Translations under genes and position numbers: made by a program
Origin: Bacillota bacterium
GTDB lineage: Bacteria > Bacillota > Clostridia > DSM-8532
Direction of reading: 5' to 3'
DNA length: 64,000 nucleotides
NCBI GenBank assembly: GCA_023415205.1
Contig: JAEZLR010000038.1
Location: 1 to 64,000, forward strand
Shown: positions 49,957 to 58,086 of the stretch, piece after piece
How the letters are laid out: the number at the start of each line of letters is the position of its first letter
Numbering within the stretch: the stretch's first letter is position 1
The notes under the pieces: generated by a model
What the model was told of the DNA's origin: nothing
Seen by the model: the letters and a program-made list of their open reading frames with translations, nothing else
Databases searched by the model: none

Positions 49957-50913
49957 ATGAAAAGAAAACGAGCTAAAAAAGGAGTAGTGCCATTTTTACT
50001 GATGATGGCGGTTGTAGGGATTTTTGTGTATCAGTACGTCAATTTCTCCCGTGGATTTGATGAAAAACCAGACGAGGGAATCGGTCCCGCGCCCTTGCTA
50101 GTAGCCAACCCAGATGCCTCGGTCGCTGTTATTCCTGATAGGCTGAACAGCCCCTATGCCATCTTAATCCGACTGGGGGACAATGTTATTCTCATGGAGA
50201 AAAACAGCGAGGAAAGAATCTACGCGGCATCCTTGACTAAAATGATGACGACCCTCGTCGCCCTTGAAAATTTACCTCATTTACAGGAGAAAGTCCAGCT
50301 CTCTCCTTCAATGTTCCAGGAGCTTTATAAGGCTGATGCCTCATTGGCAGGCTTCCTACCGGATGAAAATGTCCGGGCTATTGACCTTCTATACGGAGCC
50401 ATGCTTCCAAGTGGTGCTGAGTGCTGCATTGGGCTTGCCAATGAGATTGCAGGCTCAGAGAAGAAATTTGTTAAAAAAATGAACCAAAAAGCGGAGGCGC
50501 TTGGCATGGTTAACTCCCATTTTGAAAATACCACCGGGCTCCATCATGAAAACCACTATACAACGGCTAAGGATATGGCACTGCTCTTAAGCTATGCCTT
50601 AAAAAATGATACTTTCCGAGAAGTTTTTACTTCAACTCGCTATTCCACACAGCCTACCAATAAGCACCCAGATGGCATAACCTTTTATAGTACTATGTTT
50701 GAGAAGCTCAGCGACCCAAGTATTGAAGGGGGAGAGATTTTAGGGGGGAAAACCGGGTATACCCAAGAGGCCGGTCTATGCCTGGCAAGTCTAGCAAAAG
50801 AAGGTGATCATGAATATATTCTGGTCACAGCCGGTGCCAAGGGAAACCATGAGTCCGAGCAGTACAATATCACCGATGCCCTGGCGGTGTACAACCGCTT
50901 AGGGAAATATTAA
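49957..50913 (+). CDS. S11 family D-alanyl-D-alanine carboxypeptidase
   Basis: This 318-residue penicillin-binding-type enzyme has an N-terminal membrane anchor (residues 10-27). Motifs: S-L-T-K at 92-95 (AASLTKMMTTL), PSGAECCIGLANE where the usual SGN reads SGA (residues 152-154), and GGKTGYTQEAGLC for K-T-G. It would trim the terminal D-Ala of stem peptides. The Asn-to-Ala change in the second motif is seen by eye and may alter specificity or activity. It follows VanRS-like genes, as carboxypeptidase genes do in some glycopeptide-response loci. AAAGGATGATG lies before ATG 49957. Confidence 0.9.
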   Translation: MKRKRAKKGVVPFLLMMAVVGIFVYQYVNFSRGFDEKPDEGIGPAPLLVANPDASVAVIPDRLNSPYAILIRLGDNVILMEKNSEERIYAASLTKMMTTLVALENLPHLQEKVQLSPSMFQELYKADASLAGFLPDENVRAIDLLYGAMLPSGAECCIGLANEIAGSEKKFVKKMNQKAEALGMVNSHFENTTGLHHENHYTTAKDMALLLSYALKNDTFREVFTSTRYSTQPTNKHPDGITFYSTMFEKLSDPSIEGGEILGGKTGYTQEAGLCLASLAKEGDHEYILVTAGAKGNHESEQYNITDALAVYNRLGKY

Positions 50914-50978
50914 TGAGCGTTTTAAGGCTTAAAATGATATAATTATTTCGCTATCATAAAAATCAAGGAGGAATAAAG

Positions 50979-52022
50979 TTGATTATCAGAAAGATCCAGC
51001 CCTCTGAAGCCCAAGCGGTGAAGAAAATAGCAAAAAGAGCCTTCCTGGGTATTGAGCGTTTTTTTGTCAGCAACCCCAAAGAGGCTATGGTGGCCGTGAT
51101 AGATGATAAAATTGTTGGCGGAATAATTATTAAATATATCGTGTCAGGTCTTCATAAAATTGGTTATTATGATCTTGCCTTCATTGACCCGGATTATCAA
51201 GGGCGAGGCATAGGGAAGGCTTTGTATGAAAAAACGACCGAGTATTTATGGGAGCAAAATTGCACGGCAATTTGTGCGGCTGTTAAAGATGATAACGTTG
51301 GCTCCTGGCAGTTGTTTTTAAATAATGGCCTGCATCGAGTCAGCCTTGGTGAGGTCGTGCGCCACCTAGGTTTGAAGGCAACCTTCCAGCTCTATTTTAC
51401 GACACCTTTTTTTATCAGTAATGGAATGGAGCTCTATTTTTCTGCTAAAAACAATGAGGTTCACCCGAAAAACAGTGGCACTGGGAAACAGATATTGCTT
51501 TATCTTTTGGCCAATCTGCTCCTTTTATTGGCAGCACCTCAAGCGAGATCCCACTTTTTGTTGTTCTACTCTGCTGTCTTCACTTTATTAATAGGGGGCA
51601 TTGTTTTTGGTTACATAGGGACCTTGTTTTCAAAGAAACCCTGGAGATTTCGTCTGAACAGTGGTGGTGCTATCATCTGTGGGTTCATAAATTTCAGTGG
51701 TAGCGTTTTTCCTATGATTGGAAACTGGTATCCCCTTCGTTATGAAAATACAAAAGCTTTCAGAAAAAACATGGGCATTGCCGCATTGAGCGAATGGATC
51801 TTTGTCTTGGCTGCCACTATACTTAGCGTTTTTTTACAGGAACATCATAATTATTTCAACTATTTGGCCTCCATAGGTTCAATGCTCTTAGTCTATAGAA
51901 TAATTGCACTCTATCCTTTTGAATCGTTTGGGGGATACAGGATCCTTAAATGGAATAAAGCAATATATGCTGTTCTTGTGTTGATATCGTGTTTAGTTTT
52001 TGCCTTTAAAATGTATATATAG
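50979..52022 (+). CDS. GNAT acetyltransferase fused to a C-terminal membrane domain
   Basis: This 347-residue protein has a GNAT domain at residues 1-150 (DLAFIDPDYQGRGIGKALYEKTTEYL holds the Q-x-x-G-x-G acetyl-CoA loop; NVGSWQLFLNNGLHRV is the final part) joined to about five or six membrane helices (residues 165-347). The membrane part ends LYPFESFGGYRILKWNKAIYA, which recalls the P-x-D-G-G-x-I-L-x-W-N segment of M50 site-2 proteases, but HExxH is absent. TTG 50979 is the start, 7 bases after AAGGAGG. The acetyl acceptor is unknown; it could lie in or be delivered by the membrane. Confidence 0.82.
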   Translation: MIIRKIQPSEAQAVKKIAKRAFLGIERFFVSNPKEAMVAVIDDKIVGGIIIKYIVSGLHKIGYYDLAFIDPDYQGRGIGKALYEKTTEYLWEQNCTAICAAVKDDNVGSWQLFLNNGLHRVSLGEVVRHLGLKATFQLYFTTPFFISNGMELYFSAKNNEVHPKNSGTGKQILLYLLANLLLLLAAPQARSHFLLFYSAVFTLLIGGIVFGYIGTLFSKKPWRFRLNSGGAIICGFINFSGSVFPMIGNWYPLRYENTKAFRKNMGIAALSEWIFVLAATILSVFLQEHHNYFNYLASIGSMLLVYRIIALYPFESFGGYRILKWNKAIYAVLVLISCLVFAFKMYI

Positions 52023-52070
52023 ACGGTGATATGTGAAGCGATGACATAGTTCAGGCATAAATACAATTCC

Positions 52071-52106
52071 AAAGGGAGGATACCTGCTCAGGTATTCTCC
52101 CTTTTT
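52071..52106 (+). terminator. Terminator after the GNAT fusion gene
   Basis: AAAGGGAGGATACCT and AGGTATTCTCCCTTT pair over 15 bases (one G-T), loop GCTC, then TTTTTC. Confidence 0.92.
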
Positions 52107-52178
52107 CAATCGTGTTCGCTGCATCTTCTGAAAGGAAAAACCTTCTCCAGGGTCATTTCATCCACGCTACTTATATGA

Positions 52179-52200
52179 TACCCCCCCGGCAACGGGGGTA
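52179..52200. repeat. GC-rich hairpin upstream of the pfl promoter
   Basis: TACCCCC and CGGGGGTA arms with no T-run, 12 bases upstream of the pflB -35 box. Role unknown. Confidence 0.45.
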
Positions 52201-52211
52201 CAAAATAGGAC

Positions 52212-52240
52212 TTGTTAAATCTCATTCCATACGTTATAAT
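52212..52240 (+). promoter_or_regulatory. Sigma-A promoter of pflBA
   Basis: TTGTTA (52212-52217), 17-base spacer, perfect TATAAT (52235-52240), leaving a leader of about 110 bases before the pflB start. Confidence 0.75.
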
Positions 52241-52253
52241 TTGAAGTGTAAAG

Positions 52254-52268
52254 TGTATACAATATACA
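52254..52268. promoter_or_regulatory. Palindrome in the pflB leader, candidate operator
   Basis: TGTATA-CAA-TATACA is a perfect 6-bp inverted repeat 13 bases after the -10 box, placed where a repressor could act. No regulator gene lies nearby. Confidence 0.4.
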
Positions 52269-52357
52269 TTATGCAATCTCGTATAACTATATTATATAAC
52301 AGTTTCACAGACATGTTTACTCATAGATTATACTATTGCAGACGAGGAGGAGATATG

Positions 52358-54577
52358 ATGAGAGAAAAATTTAAGACGGGTAAATGGAATGCACAAGTTG
52401 ATATTAGAGACTTTATACAGAAAAACTATACACCGTATGACGGGGATGATAGTTTTTTAGCAGCACCGACTGAAAGAACGTCCAAATTGTGGGCTAAGGT
52501 TAAGGATTTAATGAAAGAGGAACGCAATAAGGGGGGAATCATGGATATTGATACCCATACGATTTCCACCATTGATTCCCATGAGCCTGGCTACATCGAT
52601 AAGGATATTGAATCCATTGTGGGCCTCCAGACCAATGAGCCTTTAAAAAGAGCCATCATGCCTTTTGGCGGGATCAGAATGGTGAGGTCTTCATTAAAAG
52701 CCTACAACAGGCCCATGGACCCAGAGGTCGAGAAGGTTTTTAAATACAGAAAGACCCATAATGATGGTGTGTTTGACGCCTTCACAGAAGAAATGAAAAA
52801 AGCGAGACATACAGGGATCATCACAGGATTGCCGGATTCATACGGCAGGGGAAGAATTATCGGAGATTATCGAAGAGTTCCCCTTTATGGTGTGGATTTC
52901 CTGATAGAGAAGAAAAAAGAGGCCATGAAAAACTATGTCTTTGACATTATGAATACACCGGTCATCAGGCAGCGTGAGGAAATCAGTGAACAGATAAGTG
53001 CCCTTACCGAATTAAAAACAATGGCAGCAAGCTATGGCTTTGATATCAGCAAGCCGGCAGCCGACATCAAAGAGGCTGTACAGTGGCTTTATTTTGCCTA
53101 CCTGGCTGCTGTAAAGGAACAAAATGGAGCGGCCATGAGTCTTGGAAGAGTGTCTAACTTCCTCGATATCTATGCGGAACTAGACCTGGCTGAAGGTCGA
53201 TATACAGAGGCGGAGATTCAGGAGTTCATTGATCATTTTGTTATGAAGCTTAGAATGGTTCGCTTCCTGAGAACCCCTTCCTATGATGAGCTATTCTCCG
53301 GTGATCCCACCTGGATTACAGAGTCCCTTGGCGGTATAGGCATGGATGGAAGACATATGGTCACAAAAATGACCTATCGGTTCATGCATACCTTGACCAA
53401 CCTGGGTGCGGCACCGGAGCCTAATATGACCGTGCTGTGGTCTCCCAGACTACCGGAGAACTTTAAAAAATTCTGTTCAAGGCTTTCCGTGGAGACCTCC
53501 TCTATTCAATACGAGAATGATGATTTGATGAGGGAAAAGTTTGGCGATGACTATGGGATTGCCTGTTGCGTCTCCGCCATGAAGATCGGTAAGCAGATGC
53601 AGTTCTTCGGAGCAAGGGCAAACCTTGCAAAGGCCTTGTTGTATGCTATAAACGGCGGGAAAGATGAAATCTATGGGGAACAGGTAGGCCCTGCATTAGC
53701 TCCCATTACCTCCGAGTACCTTAACTATGATGAAGTTATGAATCGGTTTGATGCCACCCTTGATTGGCTCTCAAAGCTCTATATCAATACGCTCAACATC
53801 ATCCATTACATGCATGATAAATACTGCTATGAGAGAATAGAGATGGCGCTGCATGATGAGGAAATATTAAGAACATCAGCCTGCGGTATTGCTGGACTTT
53901 CGGTGGTGGTTGACTCCTTATCGGCTATAAAATACGCAAGGGTCAAGCCTGTGAGGAATGAAGACGGTCTTGTTGTGGATTATGTCATTGAGGGTGATTT
54001 CCCGATGTTTGGTAATAATGATCCAAGGGTGGATGATATGGCTGTGGATCTCGTTAAGAGGTTCATGACCAAATTAAGCAAGCATAAGACCTACAGAGAG
54101 AGTAAGCCCACCATGTCCATATTGACCATAACCTCCAATGTGGTTTATGGCAAAAAAACTGGAAGTACCCCTGACGGAAGAAAGCATGGTGAACCCTTTG
54201 CTCCAGGTGCAAACCCCATGCACAAAAGAGATACCAAGGGCTGTATTGCATCCATGGCTTCAGTGGCGAAGCTGCCCTATGATTATAGTGAGGATGGCAT
54301 TTCTTATACCTTCTCTATTGTTCCAGGGGCCCTAGGTAAGCTTGCGGAAGAAAGGGTGGATAACCTTGTTAATCTTATGGATGGGTATTTTAGCGACGGA
54401 GGGCACCATATCAACGTCAATGTGTTAAATAAGGAAATCCTGATGGATGCCATGGATCATCCGGAGCAATATCCACAATTGACCATAAGGGTCTCCGGTT
54501 ATGCCGTCAACTTCATAAAGCTCTCAAGAGAGCAGCAGTTGGATGTCATTAACAGGACATTCCATGAGAGATTCTAA
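52358..54577 (+). CDS. pflB: Pyruvate formate-lyase (formate C-acetyltransferase)
   Basis: This 739-residue glycyl-radical enzyme is full length. The active-site pair Cys-Cys lies in GIACCVSAMKIGKQMQFFG, and the radical glycine in RVSGYAVNFIKLSREQQLDV near the C-terminus. Conserved PFL blocks include ITGLPDSYGRGRIIGDYRRVPLYG and GNNDPRVDDMAVDLV. It converts pyruvate and CoA to acetyl-CoA and formate under anoxia. I place the start at ATG 52358 (7 bases after GAGGAGG; ATG 52355 is 4 bases away); the longer ORF from 52112 has no support. The activase gene follows 42 bases later. The sequence is a true PFL rather than a glycerol or choline lyase. Confidence 0.96.
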   Translation: MREKFKTGKWNAQVDIRDFIQKNYTPYDGDDSFLAAPTERTSKLWAKVKDLMKEERNKGGIMDIDTHTISTIDSHEPGYIDKDIESIVGLQTNEPLKRAIMPFGGIRMVRSSLKAYNRPMDPEVEKVFKYRKTHNDGVFDAFTEEMKKARHTGIITGLPDSYGRGRIIGDYRRVPLYGVDFLIEKKKEAMKNYVFDIMNTPVIRQREEISEQISALTELKTMAASYGFDISKPAADIKEAVQWLYFAYLAAVKEQNGAAMSLGRVSNFLDIYAELDLAEGRYTEAEIQEFIDHFVMKLRMVRFLRTPSYDELFSGDPTWITESLGGIGMDGRHMVTKMTYRFMHTLTNLGAAPEPNMTVLWSPRLPENFKKFCSRLSVETSSIQYENDDLMREKFGDDYGIACCVSAMKIGKQMQFFGARANLAKALLYAINGGKDEIYGEQVGPALAPITSEYLNYDEVMNRFDATLDWLSKLYINTLNIIHYMHDKYCYERIEMALHDEEILRTSACGIAGLSVVVDSLSAIKYARVKPVRNEDGLVVDYVIEGDFPMFGNNDPRVDDMAVDLVKRFMTKLSKHKTYRESKPTMSILTITSNVVYGKKTGSTPDGRKHGEPFAPGANPMHKRDTKGCIASMASVAKLPYDYSEDGISYTFSIVPGALGKLAEERVDNLVNLMDGYFSDGGHHINVNVLNKEILMDAMDHPEQYPQLTIRVSGYAVNFIKLSREQQLDVINRTFHERF

Positions 54578-54619
54578 GAAGCGCGAGCCCACAAGATGAT
54601 ATAGAGGGGAGTGGCAATA

Positions 54620-55339
54620 ATGGAAGGTAGGATACATTCAATTGAAACCTGTGGCACACTGGATGGGCCAGGTATCCGATATGTGATTTTTCTTCAGGGC
54701 TGTCCCCTGAGATGTAAATTTTGCCACAACCCTGACTCGTGGCAGCTTGAATCGGATAAAAAGACCTCTGTAAAGGACCTGATGGAAGATATTTTGCGAT
54801 ACAGAAATTTCATTAAAACAGGAGGGATAACCCTGTCGGGAGGGGAACCGCTCTTACAGGCTGAGTTTGCCGCAGCCCTTTTCAGGGAATGCAGGAAAAA
54901 CGGCATTCATACCGCCGTTGATACATCAGGGGCAATCCCATTAAGCGCGTGTAAAGAAGCTATTGATGAAGTGGATCTTGTGTTGTTGGACATTAAGTCC
55001 ATTGACACGATAAAGTGTCAGGAGTTTACCGGGAAAGGGAATGAGGAGGCATTAAAGCTTTTAGACTATTTGGAGTTGACGGGAAAAGATGTGTGGATAA
55101 GGCATGTTGTAGTACCGGGTATTACTGAGAATGATGAGGATATAGAGCGTTTGGCGGAATACCTTTCAAAGTATACCGTTATCAAGCGTGTTGAAATCCT
55201 GCCCTTCCACAAGATGGGGGAGTATAAATGGAAGCAGCTCAATATGAAATATGAGCTTTCGGACACACCTCCGCCTAAAAAAGAGTCTATTGAAAACATT
55301 AAGGGCCTTTTTAGAAAATACAACCTCAACGCCGTATAA
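54620..55339 (+). CDS. pflA: Pyruvate formate-lyase activating enzyme
   Basis: The 239-residue radical SAM enzyme begins GRIHSIETCGTLDGPGIRYV and has the cluster motif C28-x3-C32-x2-C35 (GCPLRCKFCHNPD), followed by the GGE SAM-binding motif in ITLSGGEPLLQ. It installs the glycyl radical on PflB. There is no inserted ferredoxin domain, which separates it from activases of other glycyl-radical enzymes. ATG 54620 is preferred over GTG 54611, given GAGGGG at 54604-54609. A terminator follows the gene. Confidence 0.95.
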   Translation: MEGRIHSIETCGTLDGPGIRYVIFLQGCPLRCKFCHNPDSWQLESDKKTSVKDLMEDILRYRNFIKTGGITLSGGEPLLQAEFAAALFRECRKNGIHTAVDTSGAIPLSACKEAIDEVDLVLLDIKSIDTIKCQEFTGKGNEEALKLLDYLELTGKDVWIRHVVVPGITENDEDIERLAEYLSKYTVIKRVEILPFHKMGEYKWKQLNMKYELSDTPPPKKESIENIKGLFRKYNLNAV

Positions 55340-55374
55340 AACGGTAACCAAGCATCTGCCTTGAAGTGAGGAAC

Positions 55375-55400
55375 GCCAGACTTAAGGTCTGGCTTTCTTT
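55375..55400 (+). terminator. Terminator after pflA
   Basis: GCCAGAC and GTCTGGC with loop TTAAG, followed by TTTCTTT. Confidence 0.82.
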
Positions 55401-55540
55401 ATACCATCGGAAGCGAAAAAACTATGTGACAAGAGCAATGGAACCTGCAAGCATAAGGACGGCATTGAAAGCACAAAACCAAAATTTACTTAAAATACAC
55501 CGTCTCTTTTTAAAGACATGATTAATAATATATAGTAAAA

Positions 55541-55702
55541 TAGTAGATGGCCCGAGTTTGTAAAACAAGGGTTCATCACTTGCTGTGGCTTAAGGTTCGC
55601 TTGGTGCTCAAGCCGAGGGCGCTCCTAGAGCTTAGGCAAGCAGTTAGGGCTCATAAGCGATTAGTTGTAGTCACAATAATAGGCGCATCAAGGTGGGGCA
55701 TT
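55541..55702 (+). other. Long GC-richer leader before the amino acid permease gene
   Basis: From about 55541 a TAGTAAAATAG (-10-like) sequence is followed by some 150 bases rich in short hairpins, for example GCTTG-GTGCT-CAAGC and GCTC-CTA-GAGC. The frame is open into the permease gene from 55547, but the encoded extension is very basic and not permease-like, so I treat it as untranslated. It matches no riboswitch or T-box consensus I know. The preceding 55401-55540 shows nothing more. Confidence 0.4.
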
Positions 55703-57058
55703 ATGGAGAATAGACTTAATAAAAAGTATGGCTTATATACAGCCATCGCAATGGTCGTTGGTATTGTTATCGGAAGCGGCGTCTTCTTCAAAGCGGAAAC
55801 TGTACTGAAAGCAACCGGGGGAAACATGCCACTGGGCATTGCCGCATGGGGTATCGTTGGACTGATAATGATTGTCTGCAGCTATACCTTTGCAACGATG
55901 GCCACGAAATATGAGAAGGTCAACGGCTTGGTGGACTATGCGGAAGCTGCTGTTGGCAATAAATATGGCTACTATGTAGGCTGGTTTATAGCCGTCATCT
56001 ATAATCCAACCATAACCTCTGTGTTGGCCTGGGTCTCAGCACGTTATACCTGCGTACTGCTGGGCTGGGATATCACTGGCGGTTCATGTATGACCATCGC
56101 ATGTTTTTATCTGGTAGCGAGCTATGCGCTGAACGCTCTTTCTCCGATTATTGCAGGTAAGTTTCAAGTTTCTACTACAATTATAAAGCTCATTCCATTA
56201 ATGCTAATGGCGGTTGTTGGAACTATAGTCGGTCTGACAAACGGTATGACGATCAGTAATTTTACCAAGGTGGCCGATACGGGGCATGGGGCTGGCGGTG
56301 GACTTTTTGCTTCCATTGTTGCAGTCGCTTTTGCCTATGAGGGATGGATCATAGCCACTTCCATTAATGCGGAGCTCAAGGATTCTAAAAGAAATTTACC
56401 GAAGGCTTTAATTTTAGGTTCTCTCATTGTCGTCTTTGTTTATATTTTCTATTATATAGGCCTCGCCGGAGCCGTTAGTACCGATGCATTGATGGAAAGC
56501 GGTCAGGCCGGTGCAAAGATGGCCTTCCAGAATATTTTTGGCTCGATAGGCGGTTCCTTGATTTTTGTGTTTGTCATTATTTCATGCTTGGGTACCCTCA
56601 ACGGACTGATGCTGGGCACTACCCGGGGCATGTATTCCCTGGCTGTAAGAGATAGAGGCCCTTACCCTGAAGCCTTCAAGCAGGTGGATAAGATCACTAA
56701 TATGCCGACGAATTCTTCCATTTTTGGGCTTCTGCTTTGTGCCTTCTGGTTACTCTATTTCTATGGTGCGAATTTGACAAGTCCCTGGTTCGGTCCATTT
56801 TGCTTTGATACGTCCGAGCTTCCAATCGTGACGCTCTATGGCGCCTATATTCCTATTTTCTTTATGCTGATTAAGAAGGAAAAGGATTTAAACACATTTA
56901 AACGCTTCATTATGCCCACACTCTCTATCCTGGGTTGTTTGTTTATGGTAGTCGCTGCATGCCTGGCTCACAAAATGGCCGTTGTGTATTATTTGATTGT
57001 CTTTGCGGTGATCATGGTCATTGGGGCAAGCTTTCGGAATGCCAGAAAGACGGGATAG
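55703..57058 (+). CDS. APC-family amino acid permease
   Basis: This 451-residue protein has twelve membrane helices. Family landmarks are GLYTAIAMVVGIVIGSGVFFKAETVL (the first-helix GxxIGxGIF motif of APC carriers), FAYEGWIIATSINAELKDSKRNLPKAL (the conserved E-x-K/R-N-x-P segment), and LNGLMLGTTRGMYSLA. It carries an amino acid by proton symport or exchange; substrate not readable. ATG 55703 follows AAGGTGGGG at 55690-55698. The gene stands between the pfl operon and the radical SAM genes and may have its own structured leader. Confidence 0.9.
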   Translation: MENRLNKKYGLYTAIAMVVGIVIGSGVFFKAETVLKATGGNMPLGIAAWGIVGLIMIVCSYTFATMATKYEKVNGLVDYAEAAVGNKYGYYVGWFIAVIYNPTITSVLAWVSARYTCVLLGWDITGGSCMTIACFYLVASYALNALSPIIAGKFQVSTTIIKLIPLMLMAVVGTIVGLTNGMTISNFTKVADTGHGAGGGLFASIVAVAFAYEGWIIATSINAELKDSKRNLPKALILGSLIVVFVYIFYYIGLAGAVSTDALMESGQAGAKMAFQNIFGSIGGSLIFVFVIISCLGTLNGLMLGTTRGMYSLAVRDRGPYPEAFKQVDKITNMPTNSSIFGLLLCAFWLLYFYGANLTSPWFGPFCFDTSELPIVTLYGAYIPIFFMLIKKEKDLNTFKRFIMPTLSILGCLFMVVAACLAHKMAVVYYLIVFAVIMVIGASFRNARKTG

Positions 57059-57176
57059 GTCTGTATGAGGTGATGAAAGGGTGGTAGTAATCCCAAAGAT
57101 ATGATAAATTGAGTATAGAGCGTAATTTTGGGTAACGCCATAAATCATTCTCAAAATGTGAAAGCGATACAACACG

Positions 57177-58079
57177 ATGAAAATATCTTCATTCATACAT
57201 TTTGCCAGTTTCGGCTTTAAAACAATTTTCCTAAAGAAAAGGGAACCTATTCTTGGTACAGTCATTGTGACTGATAAGTGCAATTTAAAATGCAAGCATT
57301 GTTCGGTCAATAATATTACAGATGTAGTCCATCCTTATGCGCAAATTCGAAATGAAATGCAGCAGCTTTATGAAATGGGTGTACGCATTCTGTTTTTCTG
57401 TGGAGGCGAGACCTTTCTATGGAAAGATGGAGAACGCACCTTGCGCGATCTGGTTGTGGAAGCAAAGAGGATGGGCTTCCTGATTGTCAATGTCGTCACC
57501 AATGGCACATTTCCAATCGATTTACCGGAAGCTGATTTGATTTTGCTTAGTGTGGATGGCGATAAGGATCACCACAACGCAATTCGTGGTGATACATACG
57601 ATACCATCATGGAAAATATTAATAATGCAACATCCGATAACATCTGTTTCTACATGGCTATCAACCAGATCAACAAAGACGCTGTTCGTGATGTCTGTAT
57701 TGCTGCCCGTGACACAAAAAATGTGCGAGCAGTGTCCTTTAATTTTCACACACCCTATCCAGATACAAAGGAGTTGGCGCTCTCCAAAGAGGAAAAATCT
57801 AAATGTTGTGAAGTCATCATAAAAATGATGAAAGAAGGGGCGCCTGTATTTAATCTAAGGAGTGCTTTCCCCTATTTGATTAACAACAGCTTTCCAACAC
57901 CATGCCATCAGTGTGTTGTTATAGAGAATGGAAAGATTTCAACCTGCGGACGCTGTATTGAAGTACCGGGCCTCTGTGACGCATGCGGCTATTTCTTTGT
58001 TGCCGAATATACCCTCCTATTCCGCGGAAATCCCAAAATTATCATTGAAATGCTAAAAACATATCTAAAATACATATAG
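57177..58079 (+). CDS. Radical SAM enzyme with Cys-rich C-terminus
   Basis: The 300-residue protein has the radical SAM cluster motif C35-x3-C39-x2-C42 (VTDKCNLKCKHCSVN) and SAM-binding GGE in FFCGGETFLW. The C-terminal part has six cysteines, C-x2-C-x10-C-x2-C-x6-C-x2-C type (CHQCVVIENGKISTCGRC then GLCDACG), a SPASM-like arrangement for one or two extra Fe-S clusters. SPASM enzymes modify peptides or cofactors, including heme precursors. The ribosome site is weak. The HemN-like gene follows 7 bases after its stop, forming a pair. Exact reaction unknown. Confidence 0.85.
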   Translation: MKISSFIHFASFGFKTIFLKKREPILGTVIVTDKCNLKCKHCSVNNITDVVHPYAQIRNEMQQLYEMGVRILFFCGGETFLWKDGERTLRDLVVEAKRMGFLIVNVVTNGTFPIDLPEADLILLSVDGDKDHHNAIRGDTYDTIMENINNATSDNICFYMAINQINKDAVRDVCIAARDTKNVRAVSFNFHTPYPDTKELALSKEEKSKCCEVIIKMMKEGAPVFNLRSAFPYLINNSFPTPCHQCVVIENGKISTCGRCIEVPGLCDACGYFFVAEYTLLFRGNPKIIIEMLKTYLKYI

Positions 58080-58086
58080 GAGTAAC

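Noticed and set aside
52212..52217. TTGTTAA as half of a Rex site at the pfl promoter
   Set aside because: The required inverted partner TTAACAA is absent at the correct spacing, so it is better read as a -35 box.
52112..52357. N-terminal extension of pyruvate formate-lyase by about 82 residues
   Set aside because: The region contains the promoter (TTGTTA/TATAAT) and a palindrome; GAGGAGG fixes the start at 52355 or 52358.
55547..55702. N-terminal extension of the amino acid permease by 52 residues
   Set aside because: The extension is highly basic, lacks a ribosome site, and homologues begin near ATG 55703, which has AAGGTGGGG upstream.
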